Assembly: GCA_009801015.1 (NCBI GenBank)
Contig: VHZZ01000002.1
Location: forward strand, 683,202-747,201
DNA from: Silene noctiflora
Lineage: Eukaryota; Streptophyta; Magnoliopsida; Caryophyllales; Caryophyllaceae
Length of the DNA stretch: 64,000 nucleotides
Direction of reading: 5' to 3'
Position numbers and translations under genes: made by a program. Shown one piece after another: positions 37,576 through 50,299 of this stretch; within the stretch, counting starts at the first letter, position 1, and each line of letters starts with the position of its first letter. Below the pieces are notes generated by a model that was not told where the DNA came from, searched no databases, and worked only from the letters and a program-made list of their open reading frames with translations.

Positions 37576-40500
37576 ATGGAGGAAGGAGAAGAGGACGCAA
37601 TTTTGCTCAATAGTTTAGGGGTTACTTCTGCAAATCCTGAAGATATTGAAAGACACATATTAGATAAGGTTAATTCTTCTTTAATTCTTGTTTTTTTTTT
37701 GTCAAATTTGTGGAATTATCTATGATTCGTCGATTATTTGTATTCAAATGCGATTTGTTTTCGGAATTAGAGGGATGATATAACTGAAATTTAGGGTTTT
37801 AGTTGTTTGATTGTGAATTTGTAACTGATAGGAGTTCAAATTAGTCGTTGATTGATGTGTTTATTGTATGATAGTTTGTATCTAGTAATGTAATTGAAAC
37901 TATGGACTAAATCGGGCCAATTATGTCGTAAATAACATGATTGATATAATGGAAAATTGATGTGAGTTATTGCATTTGTATATGTTGATGGTAATTTGGT
38001 TTTACGGAGAAACTATTGCGGAAAAGGTGGTATTTAGTTGAAATTGTAGATTATTGTGAGTGGTAACTGGTATGGGGGATTAACATTTAACTGAGCCGAG
38101 TTAGTCGAAGTTAAAGCTGTGAAGTGTTTATATTGCAGGCTAGGGATAATGTCGAAAGTAGTTTGCAAGGTGAGAGGAGAGTTGCAGAAGAAATATGCAA
38201 TGATTCATCGGAGAAACAACCTTCGTCTTCAGGCCAAGTAGAGTTGTTGCAGAAATTACGGGCGTTAGATGTGGAAATTGATGCTGTGGCATCTGCTGTT
38301 GAACAAGCAAAAAGTGTGCGTAGCAATGACGAGCTTGATTCTGAGAGTGGTGATGGTGAGAAGGATGATTTGGAGGAGACCATGGGAAATAATAAGACTA
38401 TTCCTAAGGATAATACCCTTCAGCATGCTTTGGCTGCTGATAGACTAAGGAGTCTTAAAAAGACGAGGGCTGAATTACGTAAAGAACTTTCGAGTGCGTG
38501 TAAAGATAGTAAAAGTGGCGGGGTCGAGGATAAGATATTGCGGTATCTGGTTAGGGAAGAATCGAAATTAAAGAGCAAACCCAAAGACGGGAAGGGTAAA
38601 GGCAAAGAGTCCAAAAGGCAAAAGAAGACGGTTTCATACAAAGAGGATGATGAATTTGATGCTGTTCTTAATGCAGCATCTGGAGGGTTTGTTGAAACGG
38701 TGAGTTGATTAGTTTGTTGCCGTAGTGTTTATTGTTATTTTTTTTAAGTTTCAAGAAATCTAGTTATTAAACTACATGAAGCACATGGTGTCTAACAACT
38801 TTGTGGCTTAGGAAAGGGATGAGCTTGTACGGAAAGGACTTTTGACACCTTTTCATAAGCTAAAGGGCTTTGAACGTAGTATACAACAACCAGAAACGTC
38901 AGGCGCACAGGAGAATTTGAATGCCACAAATGATTTTGCCTCTGAGAGCGTTGCCAGAGTGGCACGCTCTTTGGCAGAGGCTGCACAAGCCCGCCCAACC
39001 ACAAAGCTTCTAGGCCCTACGGATCTTCCAAAACTTGATGCACCGACTCATTCATTCAATAGACTAAAAAGACCGTTTAAGGTCTCTAGTACAAAAGATT
39101 TTGATGGGGAGAAGAGTAATGATTCAGAGAGAAAAAGAAGACCTTTGGCTGGAAAGAAATGGAGGAAGCGTATAGCTAAAGAGGATACTTTGGGAGTTGA
39201 ACCTGGTATGTAAGTTTGTCTTTATTCGGCTTTCAGACTGCATGGATGTGACATCGAATATGGTCCTCATATATTGGTTCATAAAGGCTGTTGAGTTTGC
39301 TCTGGTAATGTACTTAAAGTTTATTTATTTATTTATTTTATTTGGCCATTTGGCCAAATGACTTGCTTAAAGAGATTTATGTCGTGATCATTTTACGCTT
39401 CTGGCTTATTTCAGCAAGAATTTTGTCGTTATGGTGATTACACTGATTGAGGTCTAGGCTGTAGTCGGTAGACATACCATTTATTTATACTTCATAGACA
39501 ACTCACACATGTTTTCTCGTAAATCTATATATTCTTGGGAGTCTGAGAGCACATGCATGATTGCCTGATTGGAAATGCCATCTCTTCACTACAGAGCATA
39601 TTTCTTTCGTGACATCACCTGACTTGTACTTTACCAGAATCCCCTTTTCCGCGTAGATAAAAGCGGCAAGCCCTTATTCTGACAAAAGAGTGTAAAGGCA
39701 TGGTGATCGTACTTACACTTTGGTGCATACTTGTTTGTTATTTATATTTTGTTCTGAATGTGACTATGCTATTCATCTACTGCTCCAGGATGCTCAAGGA
39801 TTTCTTATAGTGTACATCATATCCAGTTATATCATGCTGTCTCTGTAAATTTTGATCATTAAGAGCAATGATTGTGAGATTTTTGCCACTTTGACTCTGC
39901 TAAGTGTGTTTCTTAAAAACCACTGAATATTTATGTTGTTATATTTCTTAAACGGCAGATAACACAGCTGATGAGCTCAGGTCGGAAACACAAGATGTCA
40001 TGGATGAAGATGGCAGCGAACCTGCTTCGGTGACACTTGAAGGTGGGCTGAATATTCCTGAAACCATGTTTAACAACCTCTTTGATTACCAAAAGGTTGG
40101 CGTCCAGTGGCTATGGGAACTTCATTGCCAAAGAGCTGGAGGGATTATTGGTGATGAAATGGGTCTTGGGAAGACTATTCAGGTGCTATCATTTCTTGGG
40201 TCATTGCATTTTAGTAATATGTACACACCAAGCATAGTTGTCTGCCCTGTTACGCTGTTACGGCAATGGAAGAGGGAAGCCCAAAAATGGTATCCTCGCT
40301 TTCATGTGGAGATTCTTCACGATTCTGCGGTGGATGGTACTAGGAAGAAAAAACAATCAGAATCCGATGAAAGTGATTTCAAAAGTGATGAGTCGTCCGA
40401 TGGTGATAACGAAAGAGTTCTAACTTCTAAAAGTACAAAGAAGTGGGATGCCTTGATAAACAAGGTTTTAAAATCAGACTCTGGGTTGCTTATTACAACA

Positions 40501-43500
40501 TATGAGCAACTTCGTATACTTGGGGAGAAACTATTGGATATTGAATGGGGTTATGCCGTCCTTGATGAAGGTCATCGTATCAGGAACCCTAATGCAGAAG
40601 TCACTATTGTGTGCAAGCAGCTTCAGACAGTTCATCGTATCATAATGACTGGAGCTCCGATTCAGAACAAATTGTCCGAACTTTGGTCATTGTTTGACTT
40701 TGTCTTCCCTGGAAAATTAGGCGTTCTGCCTGTATTTGAAGCAGAATTTGCAGTACCAATACAGGTTGGAGGCTATGCTAATGCTTCTCCCTTACAAGTA
40801 TCCACGGCTTATAGGTATAATCTGTTGCTGTTTATGCCATTGTGGTTGTGCGTTCTTTCATGTTTTGAAATTGTGTGGGTTGTTGGTCTTCTTGAGTTTT
40901 TTTACTTGTGTATTTGAGTAGAGATATAGATATTGATATTAGTTGAGTTTCATATTGACAAGGGATTAAAATTTTTTAAGTTCTGGAGTAGCTAGACTTT
41001 GGGTAGTTAGAAGTCCAGTTATGTGCAGATCTGACAAACAATTCACTTGGGTCGGATAAGGGCTTGGTGATTTCAGATATATTTGCATTCATATTGTGTT
41101 GGGGTCATCCCGGGTTTGGTATGTTGCGGGTGTGTTATTATGAGTCATTTCGGGGTTCAGGTCATTAAAATTTGAATCGAGTATGATCAAATCTGGTCAA
41201 TTCAGATATGGGGACATATTTTGTTTGTGGATAGGGGACAATTCCGTCGGGTCAGTTCTGCCAAGTCTAGTTATGAACGACGTATATAAAATGTATTGTG
41301 AAGTTCTTGTCTTCTCGTCACACAGGTGTGCAGTTGTTTTGCGTGATCTGATAATGCCTTACCTACTGCGACGTATGAAGGCCGATGTAAACGCACATCT
41401 TCCAAAGAAGACGGAGCATGTTCTTTTTTGCAGTCTAACGCCTGAACAGCGCTCGACTTATAGAGCTTTTCTAGCTAGTTCGGAGGTTGAGCAGATTTTT
41501 GACGGTAGTAGAAACTCACTTTATGGTATTGATGTGATGCGTAAGATATGCAACCACCCGGACCTCCTGGAGAGAGAGCACTCTTCAAGTAATCCAGACT
41601 ATGGTAATCCGGAACGGAGTGGTAAAATGAAACTTGTGTCTCAAGTGTTGAAGACGTGGAAAGAGCAGGGTCACCGAGTACTGCTATTCGCACAAACTCA
41701 GCAAATGCTTGATATTCTAGAAAGTTTTCTTATTGCAAACGAGTATAGCTACAGGAGAATGGATGGTCACACTGCTGTTAAACATAGAATGGCACTGATT
41801 GATGAATTTAATAATTCGGATGATGTGTTTATCTTCATATTAACCACCAAAGTTGGGGGTTTGGGGACAAATCTAACTGGTGCAAATAGAGTTATCATTT
41901 TTGACCCGGATTGGAATCCCTCAACGGACATGCAGGTCAGTTTCGCTACCTTAGTTGATACTCCCACTGTTATAGTTTTCGTATTCTGGTTTAGTCCATC
42001 TCCACCATAGTTTAGTACTTTAGGTTTCTTTTTTACTCACATTATGTGTGGTGGAGAATGACTGTGAGTCTCCTTAGCCCACTTGCATGCATTCACATAA
42101 AAATCTATCTAATAGCAAATGTAAACTATCCCGATAGTGATCTTCATTTTATCCCTTTGCTGAAGTACCTTGAGTTTGAGGCGTTTCATTATGGGTTTTG
42201 AATATCCTTCCATCTAAGAAGGGGGTACTTACTTCGATAGCCCTAATGAGGCTTTGGGCTAGTATTTTCCATGCTCAATGTTTTTTGGGATGAGCAAGAA
42301 GTTTTGGGATTAAGGATTTGTTTTGAATGTTGGTAACCAGGTTGTCTTACTATATAATGCTTGTGACAGGCCAGGGAACGTGCTTGGCGTATTGGTCAAA
42401 AACGTGATGTAACGGTATACAGATTAATTACTCGTGGAACGATAGAGGAAAAAGTGTATCATAGACAGATCTACAAACATTTTTTAACCAATAAGATATT
42501 GAAGAACCCGCAGCAGCGAAGATTCTTTAAAGCCAGAGACTTGAAGGATTTGTTTATTCTCACCGATGAGGAACATGCTGGATCAACTGAAACTTCAAAC
42601 ATTTTTGGTCAATTATCTGAGCAAGTAAATGTTGTTGGCACTGAAAAAGATGACCAGCAAAACCAAAATTGCTCTTCCTCATCTGCACCACTTGCAAACG
42701 GCACCATTCGGGATGAAAATAATGGTTTGCTGCAGGGTTCCGATGATGAAGAAAGAGGTAATGATGAAACTGGCAAAGAAAAGGATGATGAAACAAATTT
42801 CTTGAAGAATCTCTTTGATGCGCAAGGAATACATGTAAGATTTCCGAAACATTTGCTGTATTTTTTCTTCAGGTCTTATTTGTTGGCATATCAAATCACC
42901 TCATGTATTGATGCGTCATAATCTCATATCACGAGACTGGCCCTTATTTCTGAGTAAATGGTGTGGTGATGCGCATTTAATGGATTACATGGGTTGGTCT
43001 CATATGATATTGACTGTTGATCTCCCATGTGATGGGTTTACATTAATATAATGTGAGACTAACCCAGTAAGCTAAAATACTTCTCTCTTTTACCCACTAA
43101 CCCTAAAAATTTCGCCTAAAGTCATAGCTACCCATTATATGGGCTGGTCTTTTGAAATTTAGCATGAGGCGGTCTAATATGAGAATTTGTGGTATATTAA
43201 AAGGAGAGAGTCTTTTAGGAGTCAGAAGACTAATTGGTTGTCCTTGACTTTTGCCACCCCAGAGTGCCGTAAACCATGATGCTATAATGGACGCACATGA
43301 TGAGGACAAAATAAGGCTGGACGAGCAAGCTTCCCAAGTCGCCCAAAGGGCGGCTGAAGCCCTTCGCCAGTCGCGAATGCTTAGAAGCAAAGAGAGCATT
43401 TCCATCCCAACCTGGACCGGGAAGTCCGGGGCCGCTGGTGCTCCATCATCTGTCCGTCAGAAGTTTGGGTCAACTGTGAACTCACAATTGGTTAACAAAT

Positions 43501-43940
43501 CCAGATTAGAACCAGACACGCGAAAACATGGGTCACATAGTTTGGCAGCAGGAGCTGCTTCTGGTAAGGCTTTGTCATCAGCTGATTTACTGGCCCGAAT
43601 TCGTGGGAATCAAGCAACAGCAGTTGGTGATGGGCTCGAACATCAGTTTGTCTTGTCTTCTGGCCCCAACAATACAGCAAGGCCCAATGGGTCCATTCCT
43701 GGGACTTCTAGGGCGTCTCAGAATCTCGGTGGAGTGCAGCCAGAAGTTTTGGTCCGTCAGATTTGCACGTTCATCCAACAGAGAGGCGGAAGCACGAGTT
43801 CAGCCACTATTGTCGAGCATTTCAAAAATAGAATCCCATCGAATGATTTACCTCTATTTAAAAGCCTCTTGAAAGAAATCGCTTTGTTAGAGAAACGCCC
43901 TCACGGTTCATTTTGGGTTCTAAAGCCTGAATATCAGTAG
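37576..43940 (+). CDS. CHR8: CSB/ERCC6-type SNF2 ATPase (CHROMATIN REMODELING 8), 7 coding exons
   Basis: Coding exons: 37576-37668, 38139-38699, 38812-39205, 39959-40814, 41326-41935, 42370-42834, 43263-43940. The sum is 3657 nt (1218 aa), a little longer than Arabidopsis CHR8 as I recall it. In other eukaryotes CSB recognises stalled RNA polymerase II and starts transcription-coupled nucleotide excision repair in the nucleus. Seen here: an N-terminal leader [20 protein letters not shown], coiled-coil and Lys-rich stretches, and the Walker A box DEMGLGKT (415-422). An acidic/Ser insert of the CSB type precedes the Walker B box DEGH (552-555). The helicase C part has [14 protein letters not shown] and RAWRIGQ. 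The last about 65 residues form the winged-helix domain known in CSB ([17 protein letters not shown] to the end), which in human CSB binds ubiquitin and partners. All joins are in frame. No motif residue is missing by eye. Confidence 0.95.
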
Positions 43941-45315
43941 TTTTGTTCGAACTGTAACCCTTGGTTTTCAGGAGCTGCTGATATTCATTTTTTTCGACAT
44001 CTATAATCTTTGATTCATATCGATTCTATCTTGAGTTTTTTACCCGATGTGTACACTTAGGTACTTATTCCGGAGCAGCTGCAATTTTGTATCCAAGTAG
44101 GAGAGTCTGATTCTTCCAGCCAGTGTAATATTTATGGCATTTGTAGATAATGGAATCTGTTAGGGTATCTAATTTAAACAGAGTTGTATTCCTCGTTTCA
44201 TTATAGGGTTAACGGATTGATTTCGTTTTGAATACCGTTTCATACTAGTCCTTGTGCTGATTCTGCGATTCATAGTGATGTAAAATTGTACTCCGGAGTA
44301 AGGTTTAAGGTTTACGGTTTAAGGATGGATAGATGGAGTAGAATCCTCCACACTCCATGGTTGGTAGATTGGTTGGTGACGAAATTGACAGTGGTTAGCT
44401 CGTATGTCACCAACATCCATCAAGACATTTACGCTTGTCTTATAGAGTACTTCACATTTTGAGATCAGGGATGCACCTGCATCTAATTAATATCGGCGTT
44501 AGAAAGAATCCGTAAATAGATTATACATTATCTGTATAGTTTTAAGCATTATAATAAAGTTTTTGAATTTTGTTTTAAAAATTATGAGTTTTACTGTAAT
44601 GTTTCTGAGTTTATTCACTTAAACATTTTAAAAAATTACAATATAACTCAAAAACATTACAAATTTTAGTTTTGACGAGAAAGAAAAAATTTAAATCTAA
44701 CTTGTAAACTTTAATAAGCTCATAAAAAATACACATAAATTTAAAAATAAATAAGGTGTGAAGTAGTATATCCGATGTATGTTCTTATTTTTTCGAAAGA
44801 ATCCCTGTTGTAGGCTGAAATTTCGAAGTTTTAGTTTCTGGAGTACCAACCCGTACCCAACCTACTTATATATCGTGTTTGGTTCGTGTTAACCTACTTA
44901 CTTATTAAATGATCATCAACTATTAACCAAACATGTTAGTTTCCTGTTTCGAATTTTTGACGTGTTTTAGGTTATACAATTATTTTTTCACGCCCGTTAC
45001 ATTCAAATTGTAAACTCGGAATCAAATAAATTGAAGTTAATTACACATCATAAGATAACTATGACTAATTTGAAACAAAATCCTTCATAACTATGACTCC
45101 AATTGATTAAAATGACGTGATTAACCCGATTCGAAATAACCCGTCCCGACCCGACCCAACCCGATCCAAAGACCTCTTTAGTCCTCTCTATGTTCACACT
45201 AGTCTATCTCATTTCAACCAAATCTAATTATTCCCTCCTAAACAAGTAACAACACGCATAACACTGACCATTGACCATCAACCAAAGGCTCAAAGCTCTA
45301 CCAAACACAACAACA
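43941..45315 (+). other. CHR8 3' UTR and spacer before the NECAP gene
   Basis: The first 250-300 bases should be the CHR8 3' UTR. Near 44300 there is a short run of TTTAAGG/TTTACGG units. The middle (44500-44800) is AT-rich with AAACATT repeats. From about 45200 the sequence becomes C/A-rich (CAACCAAAGGCTCAAAGCTC), as in a plant leader. No other coding sequence, RNA gene or complete transposon was recognised. Confidence 0.4.
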
Positions 45316-48300
45316 ATGGCGGAAACACCATCACCATCATTTCTTGTAGACGAAGACGAAGAAACCTTCGAACACACACTCCTCGTAATCCGCGAAGTCT
45401 CCGTCTTCAAAATTCCTCCACGATCAACTTCTGGAGGTTACAAATGCGGCGAATGGCTTCAATCCGATAAGATCTGGTCCGGTCGCCTACGCGTCGTTTC
45501 ATGTCGCACACGTGCCGAAATCCGTCTCGAAGATCCGATCTCCGGTGATCTCTTTGCCGCCTGTATCGTCGCCGCTGGTCATCGCGATCAGTCCGTTGAA
45601 CCGGCGCTCGATTCTAGCCGTTATTTCGTGCTTAAGATCGAAGACGGACGTGGAAAACACGCGTTCGTAGGATTAGGTTTTGGTGAACGAAACGAAGCGT
45701 TTGATTTCAATGTCGCGCTTTCTGATCATGAGAAGCATGTTTTGAGAGAGAGTGATAGGGATAGTAGTGGTGGTAGTGGTAATGGTGGTGAGGATGGACA
45801 GAGTATTGATATTCATCCTGCTGTTAATCATCGATTAAAAGTATGTGCGAAATCTTTTGTTTTTGATTTTTTGTTTCGTTGATTTTTTTTTTGTTGTTGA
45901 TAGAAATGCGATTCGATTTAGAAGTATTCTAGTGCTTGACATTCATCCTGTTGTTAATCATCAGTTCTAGAAATGTGATCTGATTTGGAAATATACTAGT
46001 GCAGTAGTGCCTGACATTCATCCTGCTGTTAATCATCATTTCTAGAAATGTGATCTGATTTGGAAGTATACTAGTGCAGTGGTGCCTGACATTCGTCCTG
46101 TTGTTGATTATTGGTTGATTTGATTGTGTGTTGTTTCAACTGAATTTGCGTAATGCTGATCATGTTTAGTACACGAACGTGATTGTTAAGGTGAGTTCAA
46201 TTGCTGTAAATCATCAGTTTGAAGTACGTAAAATTTTTATTTTGTTGATTTTTTGTAATTGATAGAAATGCAATTTGATTTGGAAGTGTGCTAGGCTTGA
46301 CGTATTGTGTGTTTGTTTTAACTGACTTTGCATAATGCTGATCAGGTTTAGCTGGTGTATGATTGTTAAGGTAAAGCTCAATCGCTGTTGATCATCGGTT
46401 ACAAGCATAAAAAAATTTCGAAAAGGTTATTTGATTCAAAAGTATGCTAGTGCATACAGCTGAATAGACATATTGATGTATGTTAACTGGATAGGGTTTA
46501 GCTGCTCTGTGATTGCCAAGGTAATTTGGTTATGAATCTTAGATTCTTAGGTATAGTGACAGATGAAGGAAGTTGTGATGCTTGATCGAACTTTGTGTGT
46601 TATGGAATAAATTTTGATCAGTGTAATTTCAGCTGAGTTTATGTCATTATTTGAAAGTATATTGCTTGGTTGTATTTGCAATTGAGTGTATCAGTATGAT
46701 ATATACGTGCTGTTGCACTGTGTTTAGTTGTTATGTAGTGCCTGCTGTTGTTTAGAGATACGGATTACTGTATAAGATATTACATCGGCTTGATCAAGTG
46801 GAGTCGTAAACTCGGAAAGTGGATGGCAAGAGTAGTATTGAGCTTGATGTTATGGACTTATACATTGATATGTCAGTTGAGTGATCTAGCATTCGAGATT
46901 CATGTTGGAACTGAGGGATGTGGCATCTGAGCTTCATATTGATCAAATGCAATAACAGTTGAGTTTATGGTGTAGCCATTCGAGACATTGATTGAGAACA
47001 ATGTAGGTTGAGGGATCTTTCGTTTGAGATTCATTTTGGTAACATGTGTTCTATACTTCTATTGTGTTTTCTATTTATTGATCTGCGTAATGCAATTGAT
47101 TGGAAGGCGCAAATATTACTTACCTTGATTAGGTTTAGTTGGTAGGTGATTTCTAAGGGTATTTTTGGTGCTCATTTTTTGGAAGTTGTGAGGTGATGGA
47201 GCTGTTCGGGTTGCTTTGCAAAATTTTGTGGTTGTGATGTAGGTGTTGATCGAGTGTATGAATCTGGTATTTGAGCTTCACGCTAATTATGTGTTCCTGT
47301 CAGTGTGTATTGATTTGATTTTGGCATATGAATGCAGTTGATGACTTGATTCCATTGTGCATTGTCAATTTAGTTACACCTTTAAGTTTAAAGAAGGTAA
47401 AACAACTGGTCTTTCATGTATCCTGCCCCTTTTGAGGAACAGGGGTGAGGAATTGAATGTTCTCGTTTTTCGTTGTCCCACTAACTATAGCTATGTGAAA
47501 TCAATAGTCTGATAGTTTGTTTGCGTGGCATTATACTTGCATGCCAATTTCCGCTGTTGTATCACTCATCAACTTTTGCTTTTCAGTTATGATCCTCTGA
47601 AGCCAGAGAACTATACAAGACATAATTGGTTCTGAATTAGGGTTTAAATTAGTAAACTGGTTATATTGGCTTAAATTTTGATAGCTCATAGCCGTCATAG
47701 GGTAAATTTTGATAGCTCGGCCATAGCTAACAATCTTTAGCTTTTTTCTCAAAATGATTTCGAATTTTCATGTGGAGTAGCCTAAGGTTTTGGAGTACCT
47801 TATCTTACACTTTTTTTTCCTCTCCTGTTTACTGATCTCTAGTCGTTGCCATTACAGGAAGGCGAAACAATACGAATAAATGTGAAGCACAAACCAGTAG
47901 GTGGGACGGGTATGCTTTCAACTGGCAAGTCGGGTGGTCTTTCAAGTGCTAGTAACGCAAAACCTCTGGGCCTGGCTCCCCCTCCTGGATCTGGAAAGAT
48001 TCGTACACCCTTACCACCTCCTCCAAATGACCCTGTTGCTACGAGGATTACCTCCGGTTTGAAAGGTTCAAAGGAAAGTGCAAGACATGCTACCGATCCT
48101 TTGTCCGATTTTTCTCAACTTGAGGTAGGTTTTTCAAGTGCATAAATCTGATGTAATGTTATTTTGTCGCCCCATTCATATATTATGCATACACCTCTGC
48201 CAATTTGGGTATGATTCGTGCAATGGAGATGAGTGTGTGTTCCTTGCCCTTTTGCACGCATTTATATTGAAAACCAATTTAAAAGTAAACCTAAACCATT

Positions 48301-48464
48301 GGCTCGGAATTGGGAGAGTAGTTTTTAGTACTGCTCGAGACTTTTATAATCAATTTTTTTGTGTTCATCTCAAAGCTTGCTTATGCTATCTACAGCGGAA
48401 TCTTCCATCGAAAGCTGGAACAGAGGCGACAAAGAGCAGTGCAGCTGGATGGGCTGCCTTCTGA
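45316..48464 (+). CDS. NECAP-like adaptin-ear-binding coat protein, 3 exons
   Basis: Coding exons: 45316-45840, 47858-48124, 48396-48464, 861 nt, 286 aa. Residues about 15-175 match the NECAP PH-like fold (HTLLVIREVSVFKIPPRST, then YKCGEWLQSDKIWSGRLRVV and FVGLGFGERNEAFDFNVALS). Proteins of this family bind the AP-2 clathrin adaptor at the plasma membrane and help start endocytosis. A plant homologue is the product of Arabidopsis At1g03900. The middle is Pro/Gly-rich and disordered (LAPPPGSGKIRTPLPPPPND). The extreme C-terminus is GWAAF, a WxxF motif of the type that in animal NECAP docks on the AP-2 alpha ear. Exon 1 is GC-richer than its surroundings. Intron 1 (45841-47857) contains several degenerate copies of the exon 1 end. 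An alternative start seems unlikely, since 45316 has an AACAATGGCG context. Confidence 0.93.
45811..46455 (+). repeat. Tandem copies of the NECAP exon 1 / intron 1 boundary
   Basis: The exon end (ATTCATCCTGCTGTTAATCA) and the first about 100 intron bases recur. Two full 75-bp units start at 45938 and 46013 and a third begins at 46088, each opening GACATTCATCCTG/GACATTCGTCCTG. Looser copies follow near 46196-46300 and 46376-46455 (GCTGTAAATCATCAGTTTGA and GCTGTTGATCATCGGTTACA). The copy near 46220 keeps a splice-donor-like GTACGTAA at the equivalent position of the true donor GTATGTG. Confidence 0.8.
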
Positions 48465-49143
48465 ATCTATGCCTGCATTCATATTAGAGTCTTGTTTACA
48501 GAACGAGATAACCTTCAAGTCTCGAGTGAGAGTTTTACTCAACCGGCTATGGCGTGTGTTAGCTATAATCACATACATTATACATTCTGTTTTATGACAA
48601 TAAGGCATTATGACATACGGACTGAACTACTCCTATATGGCTATAAATTTAGAGCAATGATAATGTCACTATGTTTTTTTACTAATGCCACGGGAATCCT
48701 ATCTTGATTAAGAGCTGTGAACTTCGGTCATTGGCTTTGTGATCCCGTGTGCAAGAAATATTATCCGTGGAAATATACGAGGCCATTTTAAGGGGACTTC
48801 ATCTATCTGTGTGCTTACTCCATTATCAAACATGTATGAAGTTGATAAGAAATGAAATTACAATTTAAATGACATCGAGAAATTATCGAAATTGCTAGTA
48901 ACTTTTCCTACTGAGTTGCGGATTATTGGGGGTATGTAACCTCAAAAAAAAAAAAAAAATCATTCTATCATTTGGAAGTCCAAATAAAGCTACATACTTA
49001 CTTTCCATATAAATAATTAATTATTCGGTAAGACGATGTGATATTATCTTTATTTTCCAAAATTTTACAAATGTTATAGGGCATTCCCCATATTATGAGA
49101 TTTGACCGATAATTTCTCCAATTTTGACAATAGTAAAAACATA

Positions 49144-49491
49144 CTTCCTCCATTCCAATGAATTCTATACATTTGCTTTTTGGACACTATTCATGTGTGA
49201 GGCGAATCTCCGATACAACTTCTAATATATAATATAAAAGATAGTCACGTGAGATCTTGTTGAAATTGTCTTACCAAGTAGATTATGAATATCAAATTTT
49301 TATACTCTCTCCTATTCAGCCTATAGTTACCCTTTCATTATAATACTACTAACATATATTAGAGAAAGGGGAACTATAGGCTGAATAGGAGGGAGTAATT
49401 TTTAGTAATATGTAACTAAAGATATGAACAAAAGAAAACGAGCATTGATATACGTGTATAAAACAAATGTATAGAATTCGTTGGAATGAAG
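49144..49491. mobile_element. Stowaway-like MITE (outer), carrying a second MITE
   Basis: The left end CTTCCTCCATTCCAATGAAT is followed by TCTATACATTTG. The right end is its complement with one mismatch and a 3-4 base loss at the tip. A TA precedes the left end; the right flank no longer shows TA. Minus the 91-bp insertion and its TA, it was about 255 bp. Confidence 0.7.
49305..49395. mobile_element. Stowaway MITE nested in another MITE
   Basis: The ends are CTCTCTCCTATTCAGCCTAT and the complement of CTCCCTCCTATTCAGCCTAT, so the arms pair over about 30 bp. TA flanks both sides (49303-49304 and 49396-49397). Being inside the element 49144-49491, it inserted later. Confidence 0.8.
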
Positions 49492-49728
49492 TCATAATCA
49501 TAAAACATACGTAGTATCTTGAAATTAAACTAAATTAAAATTAAAATGCTCTTTTTTTTCTTTTCCTAATCTCAAATTTACCAAAACTTTGGGAAATCTA
49601 AAACAAAAGTAAAAACAAAATAACCTAGTGCGTTGAACTTCGTGCTTAGTCATTCTAGTGGTTAACCCGGTATACATGGTTTAAACTTTAAAGGCGACAT
49701 TCAGGAGTTTACCCCTCAAAAAGACATA

Positions 49729-49984
49729 CTTCCTCCATTCAACTCCACTCTACCACTTTCATTTTTTATACTATTCACGAGTAAGCATTCAATTTCAATT
49801 TTCTCTCAATATATACATGAAATTATATTCATGTGGATCTTGTTTGATTCGTCTTTACGAGTACATTAAAAATATCTAACTTTTATAATTTTTGCAAATA
49901 CGTAGTTAACGATATTTAGCGCGTAAAACACGCGTTGGTAAACGTGAAAAAGTATAGCGGTAGAGTGGAGTTGAATGGAGGAAG
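49729..49984. mobile_element. Stowaway-like MITE, 256 bp
   Basis: The left end CTTCCTCCATTCAACTCCAC and the next bases TCTACC pair exactly with the right end over 26 bp, and TA flanks both sides (49727-49728 and 49985-49986). Perfect ends suggest a young copy. It is non-coding and about 120 bases upstream of the likely NOP10 transcription start. Confidence 0.85.
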
Positions 49985-50299
49985 TAAATAACAACTACGG
50001 GCTCACTCGTCATCTAAAAATATAATTCGGCCCACAAGAAAACCAAGAAGAAGCCCATATCAAATATTACAAATATATCGAATTAGGGCTCATCTCTATA
50101 TTTCTAAAGTTCCAAGTCGACGGAGAAGAGGTAAAGCTTCTTCTACTTCTCCAATTCTCCTTTGTTCAACTTTAATTTATTTATTTACTGTAATTTTTTC
50201 ATTTAATCAGTTTTAATTAACATTAATTTTCTTCTAATTTGTTCTTTTTACTGCAGAAATAAACAGAGATTTTCAAATTTGAATAAATAATTAAAAATA

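Larger units (their letters stand above)
48465..50100. other. NECAP 3' UTR and MITE-rich spacer before NOP10
   Basis: The NECAP 3' UTR occupies roughly the first 250-450 bases. A run of 14 A lies near 48946-48959. The rest holds three Stowaway-like elements listed separately (49144-49491, with 49305-49395 nested in it, and 49729-49984). Between them, 49640-49715 has a weak tRNA-like string (CTTAGTCATTCTAGTGGTTAACCC) that may be a SINE scrap. No coding sequence is seen. Confidence 0.4.

Noticed and set aside
45938-46100. CRISPR-like array
   Set aside because: The units are adjoining 75-bp copies without unique spacers, in a plant intron; simple tandem duplication.
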